Source: Bartonella sp. CM31XJBT (GTDB lineage Bacteria; Pseudomonadota; Alphaproteobacteria; Rhizobiales; Rhizobiaceae). Taken from it: 64,000 nt of DNA. Shown in pieces: positions 48,598-57,910 of this stretch; positions within the stretch are counted from its first letter, which is position 1, and every line of letters starts with the position of its first letter. The notes below the pieces were generated by a model, which made no database searches, had not been told where the DNA came from, and saw only the letters and a program-made list of their open reading frames with translations. Location: assembly GCF_028618555.1 (NCBI RefSeq), contig NZ_JAQITD010000007.1:33750-97749 (forward strand). The letters are read 5' to 3'. The position numbers and the translations under genes are program-made.

Positions 48598-48682
48598 TGG
48601 TGCGGGTGGTCGGACTCGAACCGACACTCCTCTCGGAACCAGATTTTGAGTCTGGCGCGTCTACCAGTTCCACCACACCCGC
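48598..48682 (-). tRNA. tRNA-Leu (anticodon CAA)
   Basis: 85 nt including an encoded CCA. Acceptor GCGGGTG pairs with CACCCGC; the anticodon stem CCAGA/TCTGG encloses CTCAAAA, giving anticodon CAA; a long variable arm and the T arm GTCGGTTCGAGTCCGAC are present. Confidence 0.97.
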
Positions 48683-48904
48683 ACACTTTTATAAAAGACA
48701 GGACTATAAAAGATAGACTTGTCGATTATTCCTTTGCACTATATGAAGAAGCACAGATTCGTCAACAGAAGACTTCTCATTTTTTAAGAATTCATATCAT
48801 TTTCTTATCTATTTTATGGAATATTTTCTTTATTGGATTTCTCTACCGGATTTATAGCAATCTCATTTGTAAAGTCTTTACCTCTTAAACTTATAAAAAG
48901 CCTC

Positions 48905-49510
48905 ATGATATTAAACAAATTAAAGCTTTGGACGATTTCTTTAGCAAATCGGCGTACAGCACCACACTGGCTTGGTTTCATTGCCTTTATTGAAAGTTCT
49001 GTTTTTCCAATTCCCATAGATGTTTTATATATTCCGATGCTTCTTATCCATCAAAAGCGGGTTTATCGCTATGCTTTGATTGCGACAATCTGTTCTGTAT
49101 TAGGAGGCATTGCCGGTTGGTTTATCGGACATTTTGCCTATGATACCCTTGCCAAACCCATTTTAGAAATTTATGGTAAGGTTGAAAGTTTTGAATCTCT
49201 GAAAAATAGTGCAACCCTGCAATTTCTAATCATTTTACTGATAACATCAGGTTTTTTTCATCTTCCCCCCATCAAGATTGTCACAATTTTGGCCGGTGTA
49301 ATGAGTGTACGTCTTGAACTTTTCATGCTTATTTGTATTTTTTCTAGAGGCGCTCGTTTTTATCTTCTCGCGTGGCTGATTAAACATTTTGGACAAAAAG
49401 CAATGAATTTTTTAGTACAGCATTTCAAATGGATTGTTCTCATTGGTTGTGTTAGCCTCCTTTTAATTTATGGGATTTTCATAGCTTTTTTAAACAGGAA
49501 GCTTTTATAA
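48905..49510 (+). CDS. YqaA/DedA-family membrane protein
   Basis: 201 residues from ATG 48905; the frame is open upstream but through the A+T-rich leader. SNARE-associated (DedA-like) proteins are polytopic membrane proteins linked to lipid flipping and membrane homeostasis. Visible features: FIESSVFPIPIDVLYIPM (the E and P of the re-entrant loop), GGIAGWFIGHFA, and RGARFYLLAWLIKHFG near the C-terminus, as in the short YqaA group. Followed 12 bases later by dsbB. Confidence 0.8.
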   Translation: MILNKLKLWTISLANRRTAPHWLGFIAFIESSVFPIPIDVLYIPMLLIHQKRVYRYALIATICSVLGGIAGWFIGHFAYDTLAKPILEIYGKVESFESLKNSATLQFLIILLITSGFFHLPPIKIVTILAGVMSVRLELFMLICIFSRGARFYLLAWLIKHFGQKAMNFLVQHFKWIVLIGCVSLLLIYGIFIAFLNRKLL

Positions 49511-49522
49511 GGAACAGACTTA

Positions 49523-50095
49523 ATGGCATGCGTTTTGTCTTCTCACCCACTTTTACACAAGCACCTTCATCTTGAACCCAGCAGAAAAGAACAAAGTTTG
49601 TGGGCTTTTTTTCTTGCTTTTTGCTTGTCTGCCACAATAGGTATTGCCCTTGGTTTTGAACATTTCGGAGGGTATCTTCCTTGCGATTTATGTCTCATAG
49701 AGCGTTTCCCCTATTATGGTGCCATACCATTTTTGCTTTTAGCAGGTTTTGGGGCATATTTTTTTCGCATAACTGCTTGGGTACAACTTTTATTTTTGTG
49801 TGTTTTTGTCTTAATGTGCATCAGCCTTGTTTTAGCCATTTATCATGCGGGTGTTGAATATGGCTTTTGGGCTGCTCCCCTCAGTTGTGGTTTAAGCGCA
49901 GTGAGAAAAACCTCAGACATTAACCAGCTGCTCAGCCAATTAAACAACATTCATCCCCCTTCTTGTTCTGAAGCATCCGCACGCTTTCTTTTTCTTTCAT
50001 TTGCCGGTTGGAATGTCGTCTCAAGCCTATTTTTCAGCCTTATAAGCCTCTATATTACTTCAAAAGGCATTCTTTCAAGCAATAAAAAACTCTAA
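49523..50095 (+). CDS. dsbB: Disulfide bond formation protein B
   Basis: 190 residues; about four membrane helices. Re-oxidises DsbA and passes electrons to quinone. The first cysteine pair is in PCDLCLIERFPYY (C54, C57) and the second periplasmic pair is C122 (PLSCGLS) and C148 (PPSCSE). The start is ATG 49523 with AAGGAAC upstream. Likely cotranscribed with the YqaA gene. Confidence 0.9.
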   Translation: MACVLSSHPLLHKHLHLEPSRKEQSLWAFFLAFCLSATIGIALGFEHFGGYLPCDLCLIERFPYYGAIPFLLLAGFGAYFFRITAWVQLLFLCVFVLMCISLVLAIYHAGVEYGFWAAPLSCGLSAVRKTSDINQLLSQLNNIHPPSCSEASARFLFLSFAGWNVVSSLFFSLISLYITSKGILSSNKKL

Positions 50096-50392
50096 CCATA
50101 AAATAGAAACGAAACCGCGTTCACTCGTTCTCTCCAATCGCTTCCCCCCTAACCAACAACTCTCCAGTCACCAATCCCCACCCAAAACCACCCACCGCCA
50201 AACCAACCCACCAACACCAACGAGTCACCAACATCCCTCCTCTAGCGTTGTACTCAAAAGACAAAAATAAGCAGATACATCCATTTTATGGTTTCACCTC
50301 TCTGTACTTATAAGCAACATTTTGATAAAAACTCGTGATAGAAAAGCCGTAAAATAATAAGTGAGGGGACCAATAAATATAAATGGTCTGCT

Positions 50393-50917
50393 ATGGCTGA
50401 AGATAAGAACACAGAGCCTTCTACCCTATCACCTATTTCCTTAGATATAACCAAACTTGAAGAACCATGTGTTATGATGGAACATGATCATAATGCATGG
50501 CGTGAGCATATAAAAGAAAGAGATTTAAATGCGCCTTACGAAAAACCACCTCATATAAAACCACGAATCAAATCGGCACCACGCATCAGGCAAGTTTTTT
50601 GGTGCGATTTTCCTCATGATTCGATACTCCCTGAATTTTGGAAAAAGCGGCCTGTTTTAGTGCTTTCTAAGAATGCAAAATTATATGGAAATGTGACAGT
50701 TTTACCTTTTTCAACGAAATCACAACCCAATAATCCCGCTGCGTATCCAATACAATCTCCCATAGAGAATAAAAAAGCATGGATTATCTGCAATTATGTC
50801 ACAACAGTTTCTGTAAGTCGTTTAAGTTGCTCACGTACCGTTCCAAGGTTATCCTGCGAAGATTTTCATAAAGTTGTAGCTCTGATGCTCAAATATTTAC
50901 CGCATTTACAGTATTGA
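50393..50917 (+). CDS. PemK/MazF-family toxin-like protein with N-terminal extension
   Basis: 174 residues. From about 65 the sequence is PemK/MazF-like: RQVFWCDFPHD...FWKKRPVLVLS, then VTVLPFSTK and a C-terminal VSVSRLSC-RTVPRLSCEDF. Such proteins cut mRNA. The first ~60 residues are an acidic, disordered-looking extension not usual for MazF. No antitoxin gene is next to it, so it may be an orphan, or the extension may have an inhibitory role (inference). ATG 50393 has no strong ribosome-binding site. Confidence 0.7.
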   Translation: MAEDKNTEPSTLSPISLDITKLEEPCVMMEHDHNAWREHIKERDLNAPYEKPPHIKPRIKSAPRIRQVFWCDFPHDSILPEFWKKRPVLVLSKNAKLYGNVTVLPFSTKSQPNNPAAYPIQSPIENKKAWIICNYVTTVSVSRLSCSRTVPRLSCEDFHKVVALMLKYLPHLQY

Positions 50918-50999
50918 CTTTTGGGAAAAATAAGCGTATATGCACCCCCATACACGGCATCAGTAATGGTGACCGCTTCCCCGCAAGGGGAGATAGGAA

Positions 51000-51036
51000 C
51001 GAAGGAGTGGGCAACCGCTCCTTTCGTCATTTTTGG
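51000..51036 (+). terminator. Hairpin downstream of the PemK-like gene
   Basis: AAGGAG...CTCCTT around GGGCAACC, followed by a T-rich stretch, about 85 bases after the stop. Confidence 0.55.
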
Positions 51037-51990
51037 TATTTTTTTGAAAACTGCCATTTTTTGCAACCTTCCCTAGAACATATCCAACATTCATTCTCCA
51101 CCGTTGTTGTTTTGAAATATCTGCGATTTGGGGTAAGCAGAAGACAATATCCACACCTTGGATCCGGTAAAGTTTCCCATGGAGATTACCGAGATATTGT
51201 ACATACTTATCATTTCATTGCACAAAAAATCGTGCTGCCGTTGCTTAAACCTTATATGATTTTCCGCAATGGGAATATCTTTCCAAGATTGAAAAAAAGC
51301 TTCGCTTTATATGACCACACCTCAAACGATCGTATTTGACGAGATAACAAAGAAAATTCTCTAATAAACCAGAAATCAACACCCGACCGATTTCTATCTC
51401 TTCACCAAAAACAATTGTTTATTGCCCTAACCACATTATTTCACCGGTCACATGATCTAACATAGCTTTTGCAGATAGATTTTCTTCCCTGTTCTCCTAG
51501 AAACGATCTATGCTATTTTGGGATTTACTGCTGAATTGCTTATGCTTGCACTTTGAATGCCTTTTTTCTCACCATATAAAAGGTAGATAAAAAAATAATT
51601 TCGTTTATCAGCTTTATTTTAAAGACATACCTATTTTTACAGGATACGTTTTCCTTTCTATCAGCCCTATCGCGTTCAATACACTTGTCGTTTCTAAACA
51701 TGAACCACCAAGCATCACAATGGAGCAATAGACTCTCATCACTTTCATGGGCACTTGCATTGACAAGAGATAAACAAGAGTATTGATCATCACACACGGA
51801 GCAAAAATCTATAGCGATTACGCCATAGACTTTCGCCACGCACGGGTTATTTTTAAAGCATATTTATGATGAGATAATCATTTATGACATCATTTTTGTT
51901 ACGCCAAAGAACGGGTTTTGCTAACTAGTTTTACTATTGTGCAAATTTTTCAAGAGAAATCCTCACTCGCTCATAGATGACAAGATTTCT
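51037..51990. other. No intact gene recognised
   Basis: A plus frame to 51339 has no start site of its own. Its end (CTTCGCTTTATATGACCACACCTC...) matches the dispersed word also found near 8740 and 47540, so this is repeat debris. A minus frame at 51540-51839 has no ribosome-binding site. Confidence 0.5.
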
Positions 51991-52203
51991 TTATGGAGAA
52001 AGCGTATGGCGCTCAGCTTTGACCTTTTCCATAACAAGGATAAGTTCAAACTTTAACCAACACGACAATACACCTATTCTAAACGATTTACGCACCACCT
52101 CATCGGCAACAGGCTGCTTCAATATTGGTGCATTTATCGGTGCATTGACTTGAGGATTTTTTGCACTTCCACGCACCGTAAAAAAAGAAAATACTTTTCT
52201 CAT
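51991..52203 (-). CDS. Small hypothetical protein, doubtful
   Basis: 70 codons from ATG 52203 with GGAG six bases upstream. The product begins MRKVFSFFTVRGSAKNPQVN and has no membrane helix or known motif. It may be the broken start of a longer gene. Kept only because of the good translation start. Confidence 0.3.
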   Translation of the reverse strand: MRKVFSFFTVRGSAKNPQVNAPINAPILKQPVADEVVRKSFRIGVLSCWLKFELILVMEKVKAERHTLSP

Positions 52204-52495
52204 ATTCAACTCCATTTTAATTGATTTGGATTTTAAAAATGACCAAAAAAATCAAACAAAAATAGAGAGGTAAGTTACGAAAACTACAGGGTAAATTTTA
52301 CTGCCCCAAAATGTCTATTTTCCCCCGCCTGAACAGTCAGAGGAACACTATAAAAATTATTTTCATTGAAAAACAATTACTTATAATCTAGGGAAGAAAA
52401 GTAAAAATCTCCCCCAGAAAAAGAGTTTATCTTCAAAATTATCAAAAAAAGCAGCACAATTTTAGTGATCTTTTTATTTTTTTCTTTTGATAAAA

Positions 52496-53134
52496 TTAAT
52501 TGGCAGGTGTCTTAGGCGCCCCTCCGGTAGGTTCCCAATTCGCAACAGCCGCTAATTCCTCAATGAGCTTCTCTCTTGGTAAATTATCATCATCCACCAA
52601 CTTGTACTGAACGGCATGTTCACTAAGCCACTTTATGAGCGTTCCTTTAACAGTTTTACCACCCTCAGCCTCACTCACCGCTTCCCATGCCGCAACAATA
52701 GCAGCAAGCTTTGGAGCATAACGCGGATGCGTTGGATCTTGAAACGCATATTTTTGATCCTTAGTCTCAGCAGAATCATCCTCAGGAAAAAAAAACGCAG
52801 GACGCAGACCACGCAATGAAAGCCATTCTTTTAAATCATCAACGCGAACATATGAGGAATCTGCATCTATATCACCAAAAGGATTATACGACCATTCTAT
52901 CTTTAATTGATTGCTTTTTCCCGCTTGAACGATGGCATTATAAGCTCCTCGAAAATGAGCAATTTTATCAAACGGTATTTGCCGCCTTCCTTCGTAAATA
53001 TCACCTTTTACTGGTTCTAATTCGTTGAAAAACAGACACTTTCCTGGATTCAAGCCCGCTATCAATAACGCTGCCTGCAATAACGTTAGTTTTTCAGAAA
53101 GCCGCCAAAATTTCAAACTTTCATCAATTTCCAT
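52496..53134 (-). CDS. Conserved hypothetical protein, phage or mobile-element type
   Basis: 212 residues, ATG 53134 behind GGGGAATAT. The N-terminal part (FWRLSEKLTLLQAALLIAGLNP) is followed by a middle part with WLSLRGLRPAFFFP. The C-terminal part (HPRYAPKLAAIVAAWEAV...KGTLIKWLSEHA...EELAAVANWEPTGGAPKTP) is a layout I remember from hypothetical proteins widespread in proteobacterial prophages and islands. Cytoplasmic, function unknown. Alone between non-coding stretches. Confidence 0.7.
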   Translation of the reverse strand: MEIDESLKFWRLSEKLTLLQAALLIAGLNPGKCLFFNELEPVKGDIYEGRRQIPFDKIAHFRGAYNAIVQAGKSNQLKIEWSYNPFGDIDADSSYVRVDDLKEWLSLRGLRPAFFFPEDDSAETKDQKYAFQDPTHPRYAPKLAAIVAAWEAVSEAEGGKTVKGTLIKWLSEHAVQYKLVDDDNLPREKLIEELAAVANWEPTGGAPKTPAN

Positions 53135-53279
53135 ATATTCCCCGCTTTTTCTACAAAACTTAACATATTTTTCAAAACGCTAAGAGCAATCTCCTTCACT
53201 ACACAGAGATTATACTCCCCTCACACTGCAACTTATCACACTTTTTAATAGCCTCACACCCACACCCCTCCTTGTGATC

Positions 53280-53880
53280 CACAAGAAAATGATTTGAATT
53301 GCTTCAATATAAGAAGTTTTGAAATGAGAGGAATCCTACTGAATTTTGGGCTTTCATACAAGATATCAGGCAAGTTACAAGGCAATAAATGCCCCTTCAT
53401 AAAGGGTAAATTTTTATGCGTGATCAAATAATTTGATATGATAATATCTCTCTCATTTATGCACTCCCACCCTTAAACCTGCCCCTGCAATTACAGCACA
53501 AAAGATAATTCGTTACACGCTAACAAATCCACCTAAATGCAAAAGCTGTAACAACGCTAAAATGCGCGTAAATATCATAAGAATACTGTCTTACACCTCC
53601 ACAAGTGGGATCGAGTGGCGTAAAACTGTACAATAAAATGCCATGCCTATAATGAACCGTGCTAAAGACTGTCGCAACACTGGGAGCTAAGGTGTATGAT
53701 GATGCCAGCTTGCTCTTTTATGAAGCGTAAAGATTAAGAAGACTCAATGGAGTTTATATTATTTCATGGAAATTTTGCGGCTCTACCCTTCTATACTCTT
53801 CACGGGGGCCCCTCGCTAAATGGGCTTTTATCCCTTGAATAAAGATCTCCTTTAAAAGAATCATTTCAAATTCTAAGAGC
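53280..53880 (+). repeat. Dispersed repeat: decayed integrase N-terminus and flank (copy 4)
   Basis: The flank word TTTTGAAATGAGAGGAATCC (53314) and the coding start near 53640 (MPIMNRAKDCR, then LLYEA-KD and RLYPSILFTGAPR-MG across frameshifts) match the other copies. No open frame remains. Confidence 0.6.
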
Positions 53881-54174
53881 TGTTACAGTCTTTTGAACGC
53901 ATCAAATGAATGATGATGCTAGCTTATTCCTTTCCTATATTCTCGAGCATCAATACATTAGAATGCTCCATTCAAACGCCCCTGTAGCAAAATAAAGCAC
54001 ATTGTCTCTTAAATTTTTTCACGTAATCATTTCTTTCATACGCCCCTGTCGTCTCCATTTGATAAATCTCCTTGTACTTTCTCAGCATCCCATCACCTTT
54101 TTTCTCAGTGCAACCTTTTTGTAATTTGTCAGTTTTTAACTTTTAGATTGACTTTCGGTTTATTTTTCTTATGT
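53881..54174. other. Upstream region of the mbfA-like gene
   Basis: Contains a second short trace of the integrase repeat (CTGTTACAGTC...ATGATGATGCTAGCTT near 53880-53925). Otherwise no feature until the ICE box. Confidence 0.45.
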
Positions 54175-54191
54175 TTTAGAATTATTCTAAA
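54175..54191 (+). promoter_or_regulatory. Iron control element (Irr box)
   Basis: TTTAGAATTATTCTAAA is a perfect palindrome around one base and equals the Irr/ICE consensus TTTAGAANNNTTCTAAA, 17 bases before the start codon of the mbfA-like gene. Irr bound here would block transcription or the promoter exit when iron is low. Confidence 0.85.
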
Positions 54192-54208
54192 GTGCAGAGG
54201 AACAGAAA

Positions 54209-55018
54209 ATGTTGAGATCGTTTTTTTCATTTGTACAACGTAAAGCTCTGTCCTTTCGTTCAGCACAAAACGTGATACTTAAAGCGCTCAAAATAAAAGA
54301 GCAACATGCGGCGCTCTATTTAAAATATGCAAAAGCTCTAGAACCTTATTCCTCTAAGGAAGCCGCGGTTTTTACCGCCATGGGGCTTCAAGAGCTTAAA
54401 AATTATAAGCAACTTTTGTGCCTTTCTTGTCATAATCGTGCAAACACTATCGGTTCATTATGTGACAAAACTTCTCTTGTGAAAGGAAAGAGCCGCCATC
54501 CCTCCCAAAAAACAACAGCGGCAAATCACACCATAAAAAAACCTTCAAAAACGCAAAGACAAACACTTTTGACTTGGATTCAACCAGGTCTTGCAGGGTT
54601 AATGGATGGCTCTGTCTCTACCCTTGCCCCCATTTTTGCAGCAGCTTTTGCCACGGGAGACACGCACCAAACTTTTTTGATAGGGCTCTCAGCTTCAATT
54701 GGTGCCGGACTTTCAATGGGTTTCACAGAAGCAGCCCACGATGACGGCAAATTATCAGGGCGTGGTTCGCCGTTAAAAAGAGGTCTTGCCAGCGGCATTA
54801 TGACAACATTAGGAGGACTAGGCCATACTCTTCCCTATTTGATCAACTCTTTTTATGTAGCAACAATTATTGCTTTTATCATTGTTTTTTTCGAACTAGG
54901 GGCCATCGTCTGGATCCAAAACAAATTCATGTCAACTCCCTTTTGGCGCGCCTCTTTACAGGTCATCATTGGTGGTGCTCTGGTTTTTGCCACGGGTATT
55001 CTTATCGGTAGTATCTAA
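54209..55018 (+). CDS. MbfA-like membrane-bound ferritin / VIT1-CCC1-type iron exporter
   Basis: 269 residues, ATG 54209 behind AGAGGAACAGAAA. MbfA exports iron when iron is plentiful. The C-terminal half has the VIT1/CCC1 layout with about five helices (GLAGLMDGSVSTLAPIFAAA, GLSASIGAGLSMGFTEAAHDDGKLSGRG, GLASGIMTTLGGLGHTLPYL). The N-terminal ferritin-like domain seems shortened: EQHAALYLKYAKALEP and AMGLQELKNYK keep traces of a four-helix bundle, but the family usually has more (about 320 residues). Iron binding by that domain may be lost. The Irr box agrees with known regulation of mbfA in related bacteria. Confidence 0.75.
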   Translation: MLRSFFSFVQRKALSFRSAQNVILKALKIKEQHAALYLKYAKALEPYSSKEAAVFTAMGLQELKNYKQLLCLSCHNRANTIGSLCDKTSLVKGKSRHPSQKTTAANHTIKKPSKTQRQTLLTWIQPGLAGLMDGSVSTLAPIFAAAFATGDTHQTFLIGLSASIGAGLSMGFTEAAHDDGKLSGRGSPLKRGLASGIMTTLGGLGHTLPYLINSFYVATIIAFIIVFFELGAIVWIQNKFMSTPFWRASLQVIIGGALVFATGILIGSI

Positions 55019-55279
55019 AAAATCTTATCTGTAACCATAATTTAGATCTCAAATAAGCGCATACTCCTAGGTATAAGCCATCATTGCTGATGCCATATTG
55101 AAAAATGCCATTGATAGTGCTTTTAGGGGGTGTTTTGGAATATTCTAGATTAGCAAGAGATGATAACCAAGCTCTGGGGACAACCTGTATCCACACACCT
55201 TTATCGACTTGGTTTTATGGATATCTTTTGTTAAAGTGTCATTTTCTTCTAGACCTCATATTTTGGAAATGCCTTGATC

Positions 55280-55810
55280 ATGTCGCACACTGAAACAAAC
55301 AGCCCTCTAAACAATCATCCTGTCTCTTCTCAATCTTCACATGCCCGGACTTTATTTGTTCAGCGTCTTGCACACGGAGAAGGTTTAGAACTTCCTTGCT
55401 ACGCGACAGCTGGTTCTGCGGGTCTTGATCTACGGGCAGCTATTGGAGAAGAAGAAACGCTTGTTCTTGCCCCTGGGCAGCGGGCACTTATTCCAACAGG
55501 TCTCATTTTCCATTTATCTCTTGGGTTTGAAGCACAAATACGTCCACGCTCTGGCTTAGCCTTAAAACATGGCATCACATGCCTCAACACTCCAGGAACG
55601 ATTGATAGTGACTACCGTGGTGAAGTTAAAGTCCTTCTTATCAATTTAGGACAAGAAGACTTTTCCATCCAACGGGGAATGCGCATTGCCCAAACAGTCA
55701 TCGCCCCTGTATCCCAAGTTAATGTTTGTGCCATTGAACCAGAGCAAAATACCCAAAGCCATAACGAGAGCCGTGGAACAGGAGGTTTTGGTTCAACGGG
55801 TCACACTTAA
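55280..55810 (+). CDS. dut: Deoxyuridine 5'-triphosphate nucleotidohydrolase
   Basis: 176 residues from ATG 55280 (MSHTETN). Hydrolyses dUTP to dUMP, keeping uracil out of DNA. The motifs are in order: [10 protein letters not shown] (motif 1), [10 protein letters not shown] (2), [14 protein letters not shown] (3), [12 protein letters not shown] (4) and [10 protein letters not shown] (5, C-terminal lid). The first ~25 residues are a poorly conserved extension. A decayed full-length copy follows directly. Confidence 0.96.
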   Translation: MSHTETNSPLNNHPVSSQSSHARTLFVQRLAHGEGLELPCYATAGSAGLDLRAAIGEEETLVLAPGQRALIPTGLIFHLSLGFEAQIRPRSGLALKHGITCLNTPGTIDSDYRGEVKVLLINLGQEDFSIQRGMRIAQTVIAPVSQVNVCAIEPEQNTQSHNESRGTGGFGSTGHT

Positions 55811-55899
55811 GAAGCTCTGAAAAATCGCTACCCTTAAAATATAACACACACGTATTCTAACCACTCTTTCACTTAAAACCCCTTGGGCTTTTAAAGTGC

Positions 55900-56464
55900 A
55901 GAAGGAATGCGCATTTGCTTTCAAAGTTCTTTCACTAAACGCCCCTCTAAATAATCATCCTTACTCTTCTCCTGTCTCTTCTCAATCTTCACATGCCCCG
56001 ACTTTATCCCTTTAGCATCGCACGCTTGCAACAAGAAAGCTTCCTCACTACGCGACAGAAGGTTCTATGGGTCTTGGACTTACAAGCAACAATTGGCAAA
56101 GAAAAAACGCTCACCGCTGCCCAGGAGCAGCGGGCACTTATTCCAACAGGTCTCATTTTTCATTGATCTCTTGGGGTTTGAAGCACGCATCCATCCACGC
56201 TCTGGCTTAGCCTTAAAACACGGGCATCACATGCCTCAACACTCCAGGAACGATTGAGTGTGACTATCCGGAAGTGAAGTCAAAGTCCTTCTTATCAATT
56301 TAGGACAAGAAGACTTTTCCATTTAAACAGGGAATGCGCATTGCCCAAACAGTCATCGCCCCTGTATCTCAAGTTAATGTTTGTGCCATTGAACCAGAGC
56401 AAAATACCCAAAGCCATAACGAGAGCCGTGGAACAGGAGGTTTTGGTTCAACGGGTCATACTTA
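55900..56464 (+). pseudogene. Decayed tandem copy of dut
   Basis: The dut text is repeated at a distance of about 655 bp with many indels: GCAGCGGGCACTTATTCCAA, CTCTGGCTTAGCCTTAAAAC and the whole last third are near-identical, but frameshifts at about 56165, 56224, 56270 and 56325 break it. A third, shorter trace of the unit start (CTTTCACTAAACACCCCTCT) is at 56583. Confidence 0.9.
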
Positions 56465-56689
56465 AAAAGCTCTGAAAAATCGCTACCCTCAAATATAACA
56501 CTCGCTTATTCTAACCACTCTATCACTTAACGCCCCTTGCGCTTTTAAAGTGCAGGAGGAATGCACACTTGCTTTCAAAGCTCTTTCACTAAACACCCCT
56601 CTAAATAATCATCTCTCAATTACGTTTCTTGCGCTATACAAAACTTCATTATCACCCGATACCCCTCTCCCATAACAAAAACATTGGCA

Positions 56690-57110
56690 TTAACCATTGA
56701 AAGCTCACACACCGCTTGTAATATCGACAATCTGTATATCTTATTGATGTATAATAATAATTAATTGTCTTGCAACTTAAATGAGAGATCTCAATACTGT
56801 AAGATTGTTTCATTGCAAATCTATTTATATTAAATCAATCAAAAGCATGTCTCTCACGTTCAAAATGTGGCTAGCATGTAGATAAAAACTGGAAAAATGC
56901 CTATAATGAATAGCACTGTCACAACATTGGGAAAAAGTATAAATACGATAATGGTGCTCGCTTGCTCTTTTGTTAAGCGTAAAGATAGTGAAGTTCAATA
57001 GATTTTTTATTATTTTACGAGGGCTTTACTGTCATACCATTTATGGAGAGTGTGTACTCTTCTGAACACCGTCGCAAAAAGGGCTTTAAGATACCCTAAG
57101 ACACACAACA
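56690..57110 (+). repeat. Dispersed repeat: decayed integrase N-terminus and flank (copy 5)
   Basis: Flank words and the coding start near 56897 (ATGCCTATAATGAATAGCACTG), then YDNGARLLFC-AKDSEVQ and HTIYGEC and RRKKGF-type pieces across frameshifts, match the other copies. It lies just before the partial exbD copy. Confidence 0.6.
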
Positions 57111-57114
57111 ATCA

Positions 57115-57275
57115 CCCTTGCTGTTTTTCTTGATCGCACCTCTTGAGGCAAGATTAGTAGAGCTTAATCCTACAAAACCGATTTAATAGATCAATCCCCT
57201 GCGTAATATCAAACCCATGCGTATTTGGTTTAATAAACCCACGAGAAAACTCTCATCAATTTCACTCTACGACTT
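57115..57275 (-). pseudogene. Partial decayed copy of exbD
   Basis: About 150 bp repeat 57460-57575 of exbD: CACCTCTTGAGG, ATCCTACAA(A/G)ACCGATTT, CCATGCGTATTTG(G/A)TTTAATAAA and ATCAATTTCACT occur in the same order. No reading frame is left. Confidence 0.8.
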
Positions 57276-57316
57276 AAGTAATATACTGTGCTTCCTGCAA
57301 CAAAGGCTGTTTTTTA

Positions 57317-57910
57317 TCACTGGTCAGAGGCATCAGCTGGAATATTAGCGTTTACCGCAGTGCCCGTTGTTACGGCATCCACATGCCCCACAACGTTACC
57401 ACCCGCGCTACCAGCCACTCCATTGACAGCAGCATCCGCTACCCCTGTTGTTTTATTATTGAGCTCACCTCTTGAGGAAAGAGTGGTAGCGTTTTGCAAT
57501 CCTACAAGACCGATTTTATTATATCCAGCCATGCGTATTTGATTTAATAAATCGATGACAGTACCATAATCAATTTCACTATCCGCTTTGATTAAAATTT
57601 TTGTCTCTAAATTTTGCATAGTTTCTCTTAACAAAGCGTCTTTTAAAGCGGCTTGTTCTACAAGATGATCACCAATGTAAAGAGAACGATCTTTTTGCAA
57701 CGTAACATAAAGAGGTTCATCAGACTGAACCACTGAAGGTACTTGAGTTATCGAAGGAAGCTGAACGGGAATGACAGATGTTGCTAAAGGTGCAGCAACC
57801 ATAAAAACAATAAGCAACACCAATACAACATCGATAAAAGGAGTCACATTGATTTCACTTTGCAACCCACTCTCATCTGTATCCCAATCATTATTAAGGC
57901 TTGCGTTCAT
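57317..57910 (-). CDS. exbD: ExbD/TolR-family energy-transducing protein with C-terminal extension
   Basis: 197 residues. Together with ExbB it uses the proton gradient to energise TonB (or Tol) at the inner membrane. SEINVTPFIDVVLVLLIVFMVAAP (about 18-41) is the single membrane helix with the essential Asp (D27). The periplasmic part ends at about 145 (MAGYNKIGLVGLQNA). The remaining ~50 residues (GVADAAVNGVAGSAGG...) are small-residue-rich and unusual. The start overlaps the exbB stop (ATGA). Confidence 0.88.
   Translation of the reverse strand: MNASLNNDWDTDESGLQSEINVTPFIDVVLVLLIVFMVAAPLATSVIPVQLPSITQVPSVVQSDEPLYVTLQKDRSLYIGDHLVEQAALKDALLRETMQNLETKILIKADSEIDYGTVIDLLNQIRMAGYNKIGLVGLQNATTLSSRGELNNKTTGVADAAVNGVAGSAGGNVVGHVDAVTTGTAVNANIPADASDQ

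Noticed and set aside
48592..48888. 98-codon plus open frame over the tRNA
   Set aside because: It is antisense to tRNA-Leu and runs into the leader of the YqaA gene.
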